DNA from: Blattabacterium cuenoti
GTDB lineage: Bacteria > Bacteroidota > Bacteroidia > Flavobacteriales > Blattabacteriaceae
Length of the DNA stretch: 64,000 bases
Direction of reading: 5' to 3'
Assembly (NCBI RefSeq): GCF_014251995.1
Contig: NZ_CP059205.1
Coordinates: 434,001-498,000, forward strand
A model generated the notes under the pieces. The model was given only the letters and a program-made list of their open reading frames with translations, searched no databases and was not told the origin of the DNA. This document shows positions 59,482 through 64,000 of the stretch, piece after piece (position 1 is the stretch's first letter; each line of letters starts with the position of its first letter). Position numbers and translations under genes: made by a program.

Positions 59482-60906
59482 ATGAATCAATATATACAAA
59501 AAAAATACGATCTTGTTATTATTGGATCTGGACCAGGTGGGTATATTTCCGCCATCAGAGCGAGTCAATTAGGGCTTAAAACTGCAATCATAGAAAAATA
59601 TAAGAAATTAGGAGGAACATGTTTAAATGTTGGATGTATTCCTTCTAAATCTCTTTTAGATTCTTCTAAATATTTCTCATTAGCTAAAAATAATTATTCT
59701 GAGCATGGAATATTCTTTGAAAAATTATTTTTTAATTTTCAGAAAATAATGGAAAGAAAAAATGATATAATCAAAAATATTAATAATGGAATAAAATATT
59801 TAATGAAAAAAAATAAAATTGATTTATATGAAGGAATTGGATCCTTTAAAACAAAGGATATCATTTCTATAAAAGAAAGAATATCATTAAAAACAAAACA
59901 AAACATACAATTTAAATATTGTATAATATCCACAGGATCAAAACCTCTATGTTTACCTAATTTAAATTTTAGAAATAGAATTATTTCTTCTACAGAACTT
60001 CTCTCTTTAAAAGAGATACCTAAAAAAATAATAATCATTGGTGGAGGTATTATTGGATTAGAATTAGGTACTTTTTTAAATAGACTGGGAAGTAAAGTGA
60101 CTATTATAGAATTTATGGACCAAATTGTATCAAATATGGATAATTCCTTAAGTATAGGAATTAGAAAAATATTGGAAAAATCTTCAATAAGAATCGAAAC
60201 TTCTTTATCTATTAATAATATTGAAGAAAAAAATACTGAAATATCGGTATTTACGAAATGTAAAAATGGAAAAGTAATGAAATTTACCGGAGACTACTGT
60301 TTGGTATCAATAGGTAGAATTCCATATACAAAAAATCTAAAATTGGAAAACATAGGAATAATAAAAAATGAAAAAGGATTTATACCGGTAAATGATTCTT
60401 TGCAAAGTGTAGTAAAAAATATATACGCAATTGGAGATGTTATAGGAGGAAAAATGTTAGCACATAAAGCAGAAGATGAAGGATTATATGTAGTAGAAAA
60501 CATAGTTGGTCAAAAACCTAATAAACTAAATTACAATTTAATTCCGTCAATAATTTATACATATCCTGAAGTAGCTAGTATAGGCTACACAGAAAATCAA
60601 ATTAAAGAAAAAGGAATAAAATATAATATAGGAATTTTTCCTATGAAATCCTTAGGAAGAGCTATAACGAGTGGATGTACAGACGGATTTTTAAAAATGA
60701 TTTCCAATAAAAAAACAGATGAAATATTAGGAGTTCACATTATTTCAAATCATGCCGCAGATATGATAATGGAAGCATCCGTAGCCATGGAATTCCGTGC
60801 TTCTTCAGAAGATATATACAGAATTTGCCATCCTCATCCTACTTTTAGCGAATCTTTTAAAGAAGCAGCTTTACTAAACTTCGAAAATCGTGCTATACAT
60901 ATGTAA
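59482..60906 (+). CDS. lpdA: Dihydrolipoyl dehydrogenase (E3)
   Basis: A 474-residue FAD enzyme. FAD fold VIIGSGPGGYISAIRASQLG, redox disulfide GGTCLNVGCIPSKSLL, NAD fold IIIGGGIIGLELGTFL, second FAD motif IYAIGDV, and the C-terminal HPHPTFSE with the catalytic His-Glu pair. It reoxidises lipoamide in pyruvate and 2-oxoglutarate dehydrogenases and the glycine cleavage system (GcvT at 14 kb). It is followed convergently by ung. Confidence 0.97.
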   Translation: MNQYIQKKYDLVIIGSGPGGYISAIRASQLGLKTAIIEKYKKLGGTCLNVGCIPSKSLLDSSKYFSLAKNNYSEHGIFFEKLFFNFQKIMERKNDIIKNINNGIKYLMKKNKIDLYEGIGSFKTKDIISIKERISLKTKQNIQFKYCIISTGSKPLCLPNLNFRNRIISSTELLSLKEIPKKIIIIGGGIIGLELGTFLNRLGSKVTIIEFMDQIVSNMDNSLSIGIRKILEKSSIRIETSLSINNIEEKNTEISVFTKCKNGKVMKFTGDYCLVSIGRIPYTKNLKLENIGIIKNEKGFIPVNDSLQSVVKNIYAIGDVIGGKMLAHKAEDEGLYVVENIVGQKPNKLNYNLIPSIIYTYPEVASIGYTENQIKEKGIKYNIGIFPMKSLGRAITSGCTDGFLKMISNKKTDEILGVHIISNHAADMIMEASVAMEFRASSEDIYRICHPHPTFSESFKEAALLNFENRAIHM

Positions 60907-60921
60907 AATATAAATTTTATT

Positions 60922-61580
60922 TTACCAAATAATAGGAGATATTCCTTTTTTATTTAAAAAATCATTAGTTTTTAAAAAATGTTTAGACCCAAAAAAACCA
61001 AGATGAGCAGAAAAAGGGGACGGATGAGAAGTTGTTAAAATATAATGATTGTTGAAAGAGTTAATTAAAAACATTTTTTTCTTTGCATAATTTCCCCATA
61101 AGAGAAAAACAATATTTTTTTTTTATTGGAAATAGTTTTTATAATCTTATCTGTAAAATATTCCCATCCTATATTTTTATGAGATCCTGGAATTCCTTTT
61201 CTAACTGTTAGTATAGAATTTAATAACAAAACTCCTTGTTTAGCCCAAGGAATTAAACATCCACTTTTTCTGTGAAGAAGTGATTTATTAAAACAATTAT
61301 TTATTTCTATAAATATATTTTTTAATGAAGGTGGGAAAGGAGTTCCATTTTTAACAGAAAAACAAAGGCCATCAGCTTGATGATCTCTATAATAAGGATC
61401 TTGTCCTAAAAGGACAACTTTTAATTTTTGGAAAGAACAATACTTTAAAGAAGAGAATATATTTTCTTTTTTTGGAAAACAAATAAAATTTTCATATTCA
61501 ATTCGAACTGATTTCATTAGCTTTATAAAATAAGGTTTTTTGTATTCTTCCTTTAAAAAAGTTTTCCAATCATAATTCAT
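60922..61580 (-). CDS. ung: Uracil-DNA glycosylase, frameshifted in a poly(A) tract
   Basis: The first 160 residues (from 61580) contain the water-activating motif GQDPYYRDHQADGLCFSV, PPSLKNIF and WAKQGVLLLNSILTV, then go out of frame at SNKKK. In the neighbouring frame the rest follows: FLLWGNYAKKK and the DNA-intercalating motif HPSPFSAHLGFFGSKHF, ending PIIW-stop at 60922. The break is a run of ten A on the coding strand (T-run 61115-61124); eleven would restore a protein of about 219 residues, normal for family 1 UNG. Without the second part the enzyme lacks its essential HPSP loop. It removes uracil from DNA. Slippage by RNA polymerase could restore some activity. Confidence 0.85.
61115..61124 (-). 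other. 10-A slippery tract interrupting ung
   Basis: Ten T on plus, ten A in the message. Conserved residues on both sides are in frames that differ by one base; eleven A would join them. Confidence 0.85.
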
Positions 61581-61655
61581 AATTAATTAAATTAATGATG
61601 ATTTTTATTCAAAAAATACTTTATATTCAATTTTAACCTATTAAAATTGACATAA

Positions 61656-62006
61656 TCAAAAATGATGTAAAAAGTTTTTTTTATTAATCAATTGTTGTTT
61701 AGTTTCTATATGTTCTTTATCTGGAATACAACAACCGACTGGACATATTAGAACACATTGTGGTTGATCATAAAACCCTACACATTCTGTACATTTTTCT
61801 GAAACAATAAAATAAATATCCTTTTCTTTTGGCTCATGTTCATGATCCACAATCAAATTTGAACCACTTTCTTTTTCTTTTCTTTTCAAAAAGGAAGTTC
61901 CATCTGACATTTTCCATTTTTTATTTCCTTCATAAATCGCATTATTAGGACACTCAGGCTCACAAGCTCCACAATTAATACATTCTTTTGTAATTTTTAT
62001 GGACAT
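61656..62006 (-). CDS. 2[4Fe-4S] ferredoxin (Alvin type)
   Basis: A 116-residue ferredoxin. First cluster motif CINCGACEPECPNNAI, second CTECVGFYDQPQCVLICPVGC, in which the eight residues between the second and third cysteines are the Alvin-type insertion. A loop of about 40 residues separates the two and the C-terminus has a basic tail. In flavobacteria it is encoded beside the acyl-CoA reductase, as here (17 bases apart, divergent). It is a low-potential electron carrier; the partner is not known. Confidence 0.9.
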   Translation of the reverse strand: MSIKITKECINCGACEPECPNNAIYEGNKKWKMSDGTSFLKRKEKESGSNLIVDHEHEPKEKDIYFIVSEKCTECVGFYDQPQCVLICPVGCCIPDKEHIETKQQLINKKNFLHHF

Positions 62007-62023
62007 ATTATAAATTAGAGATA

Positions 62024-63076
62024 ATGATTAAAATTTTTGATGAATTAGGTTCCTTTTTAAGAACATTTCAAACATATTATAACAAACATAATAAAAATAA
62101 ATATATTTCTAAAGATTATAAAATAATTTTTTCTAATCTAAAAAAAATCGTTAAAAAAATAACACTTACAAATAGTTGGTTTAGAGAAGAAGATTTATTA
62201 ATAACTATTAATCAATGGGGAAACTCTTTAAAAAAAGAAAAATTAGAATATTGGATTAATAAATATTCATTAAAAATGAATAGAAAATCTATGAAAGTTC
62301 TTGTTATTATGGCTGGAAATATACCAATGGTAGGATTTCATGACTTACTATGTGTTCTAATATCAGGACATAAAATCATAATTAAACTATCTGAAGAAGA
62401 TAACTTATTGATTCCTTTTTTATGCAAAGTATTAATTTACAAAAAACCAAGTTTAAGAAATAAAATAAAGTTTACAAAAAATATCTTCCAAGAAGAATTC
62501 GATTATGTTATAGCTAGTGGAAATAATAATACAGCTCGTTATTTTGAATATTATTTTAGGAAATTTCCTCTATTACTTAGAAAAGGAAAAACTTCCATTG
62601 CAGTTTTACAAGGAAACGAAAGTGAAGAAGAACTATTTAATCTAAATAAGGATATACTTACTTATTCTGGAAAAGGTTGCAGAAATGTAGGAAAAATATT
62701 TATCCCTCATAACTATGATATTAATTTAATCTTAGAAAAATCATATATTTCTAAATATATAATGAAAAATTATAAATATATAAACAATTATAAGTATTAT
62801 TTATCTATTTACATTATGCAAAAAATTCCTTTTCACAAAAATAATTTTCTTCTTTTCAAAGAAGAAAAAAATTTTCATAGTCCAATATCTGTGGTATATT
62901 ATGAATTTTACAATAATTTAAATCAATTAAGAAGGATTATTAAAAACAATAATCAACACATACAATGTGTAGTATCTAAAAATTTTTTAAAAGAAGAAAT
63001 ATGCTTTGGAAAAACACAATATCCAAAATTAGAAGAATATTCAGATGGAATTGATACAATTCGATTTTTGAATTGA
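62024..63076 (+). CDS. Acyl-CoA reductase (LuxC family)
   Basis: A 350-residue protein of the LuxC/acyl-CoA reductase family found throughout Bacteroidota. The recognisable parts are MAGNIPMVGFHDLLCVLISGH (about residues 91-111), which lies in the NAD(P)-binding fold, and YSGKGCRNVGKIFIP (about 218-232) with the candidate nucleophile cysteine in GKGC. LuxC makes fatty aldehydes in luminous bacteria; the role of the Bacteroidota version is uncertain. It is divergent from the ferredoxin gene and convergent with ribD. Confidence 0.82.
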   Translation: MIKIFDELGSFLRTFQTYYNKHNKNKYISKDYKIIFSNLKKIVKKITLTNSWFREEDLLITINQWGNSLKKEKLEYWINKYSLKMNRKSMKVLVIMAGNIPMVGFHDLLCVLISGHKIIIKLSEEDNLLIPFLCKVLIYKKPSLRNKIKFTKNIFQEEFDYVIASGNNNTARYFEYYFRKFPLLLRKGKTSIAVLQGNESEEELFNLNKDILTYSGKGCRNVGKIFIPHNYDINLILEKSYISKYIMKNYKYINNYKYYLSIYIMQKIPFHKNNFLLFKEEKNFHSPISVVYYEFYNNLNQLRRIIKNNNQHIQCVVSKNFLKEEICFGKTQYPKLEEYSDGIDTIRFLN

Positions 63077-63086
63077 TAAATTTTGA

Positions 63087-64000
63087 TCAAAAATTCCTTT
63101 TTATAAAAAGATAATCTTTTCCTATACTTATTTTTTTCATAATTTTTCCCCCTATTTTAGGGGCTTTTAATCCATTTTTTAATACAACATCGCATATGAA
63201 AATCCTACATTCATCCCATATATTATTTTTGATAAAACTTTCTAAAGTTTTTTTCCCTCCTTCTATTATTAAAGATAATATCTTTTTTTTGTATAAAAAA
63301 TTCAATATATTATTGATTATTTTTTCATTAAAAATAATTTGAACATATTCTATATTCTTTTCTTTTTTTTTTTTTCTTCTGTAAAAACAATTGTTTTTTG
63401 TGACCCGTCTAAAATAAAATAGTAAGAAGGTACTTTTAGTTTTCTATCGATAAAAATTCTAATGGGATTATTTCCAAACCATTTTCTTGCGTTTAATTTT
63501 GGATTATCATTTAAAACAGTTTTTTTCCCTACTAAAATGCTGTCTTCTTCCGCTCTCCATTTGTGACTAAATTGTCTGGAATATTTACCACTGATCCAAA
63601 ATTTTTTATTGTTTTTTGAATCTATAAAACCATCATAACTTTGAGCCCATTTTAAAATAATGTAAGGCCGATTTTTTTCATGAAAAGTGAAAAAACGTTT
63701 ATTTAAAATACGACATTCATTTTCTAAAACGTTTTCTATAACCTCTATACCAGACTCTTTTAATTTTAGGATCCCTAGCCCTCTAACTTTATCACATGTA
63801 TCCTGTGTTCCTATAACTACTCTTGGTATATTCTTTTTAATTATCAAATCAACACAAGGTGGGGTCATTCCTAAATGAACACATGGCTCTAATGTTACAT
63901 AAAGAGTTGAATCCAAAAATAGATCTTTATTTTTCACTCCATTGATAGCGTTTACTTCTGCATGATTCATTCCTTTTTTATAGTGCCATCCTTCCGAAAG
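63087..64000 (-). CDS. ribD: RibD, riboflavin deaminase/reductase, frameshifted in a poly(A) tract, 5' end outside the window
   Basis: The frame enters from the right edge (LSEGWHYKKGMNHAEVNAI). The deaminase part has zinc ligands in HAEVNAI and LEPCVHLGMTPPC. The reductase part begins RPYIILKWAQSYDGFID and runs through LVGKKTVLNDNPKLNAR to FTEEKKKKKRI-stop. In the next frame it continues NIEYVQIIFNEK, LSLIIEGGKKTLESFI and ends IKRNF at 63087. The switch point is 13 A on the coding strand (T-run 63363-63375); fourteen would restore the frame. RibD carries out the second and third steps of riboflavin synthesis. Without the last part (including the IEGG loop) the reductase should fail, so slippage, sequencing error or decay must be weighed. 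Confidence 0.85.
63363..63375 (-). other. 13-A slippery tract interrupting ribD
   Basis: Thirteen T on plus, thirteen A in the message. The conserved RibD frame resumes one base out of register right after it; fourteen A would join the two parts. Confidence 0.85.

Overview
The window looks like a piece of a reduced, strongly AT-rich Flavobacteriales (Bacteroidota) chromosome. The best match by gene content, gene order and style is Blattabacterium, the cockroach endosymbiont. Supporting marks are the Bacteroidota-specific proteins (PUR/DUF3276 protein, long NusB, LspA with a central insertion, bTHX), the order tRNA-Thr/Tyr/Gly/Thr-tuf-tRNA-Trp-secE-nusG-rplKAJL-rpoBC, very short spacers, poly(A)-rich coding sequence, and decayed genes still recognisable at their ancestral positions. 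I see no insertion sequences, phage genes, CRISPR arrays or rRNA genes.

Layout. 1-4.5 kb: 3' end of miaB, a sigma-54 activator, a decayed stretch, secG and groES-groEL. 4.5-7.3 kb (minus): frameshifted kdsC-like phosphatase, PUR protein, ABC exporter. 7.4-9.5 kb: nusB, yajC, coaE and a 35-residue bTHX gene. 9.5-15.2 kb: Zn-peptidase, type II NADH dehydrogenase, menaquinone genes (menF, menI-like), idi, queD-like, gcvT. 15.4-20.6 kb: MATE exporter, DEAD-box helicase, aroC, miaA, tRNA-Val. 20.6-23.7 kb: folC and glnS. 23.7-36.6 kb (minus): the rpoBC/ribosomal protein/tuf block with five tRNAs. 36.6-43.8 kb: lspA, a dksA relic, ileS, mutS. 43.8-50.7 kb: tRNA-Gly, tRNA-Leu, guaB, an asparagine/serine-rich lipoprotein, rplS, glmM, a LolC/E-type permease, dnaB. 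50.8-56.6 kb (minus): accA, sdhBAC, cysteine desulfurase. 56.8-64 kb: rny, a deoxyhypusine synthase-like gene, lpdA, frameshifted ung, ferredoxin, acyl-CoA reductase, frameshifted ribD cut by the window edge.

The genes fit together as core information processing plus a menaquinone-based respiratory chain (Ndh-2, a two-gene-type succinate dehydrogenase without SdhD, menF/menI), supply of aromatic, riboflavin, folate and isoprenoid precursors, and a thin envelope and lipoprotein apparatus (LspA, LolC/E-like permease, MsbA-like exporter).

The most interesting signals concern expression in a decaying genome. There is a correctly spaced -24/-12 (sigma-54) promoter candidate in front of groESL, about 0.8 kb downstream of a sigma-54 activator gene. 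Three genes (kdsC-like, ung, ribD) are each broken only by one base in a poly(A) tract of 10-13 A, which could be rescued by RNA polymerase slippage. glnS and the MATE exporter have no usable AUG/GUG/UUG at their true N-terminus. Two protein genes (miaA, guaB) run into the antisense of tRNA genes to find a stop. Relics of dksA and probably lptE sit in the only two long gene-free stretches.
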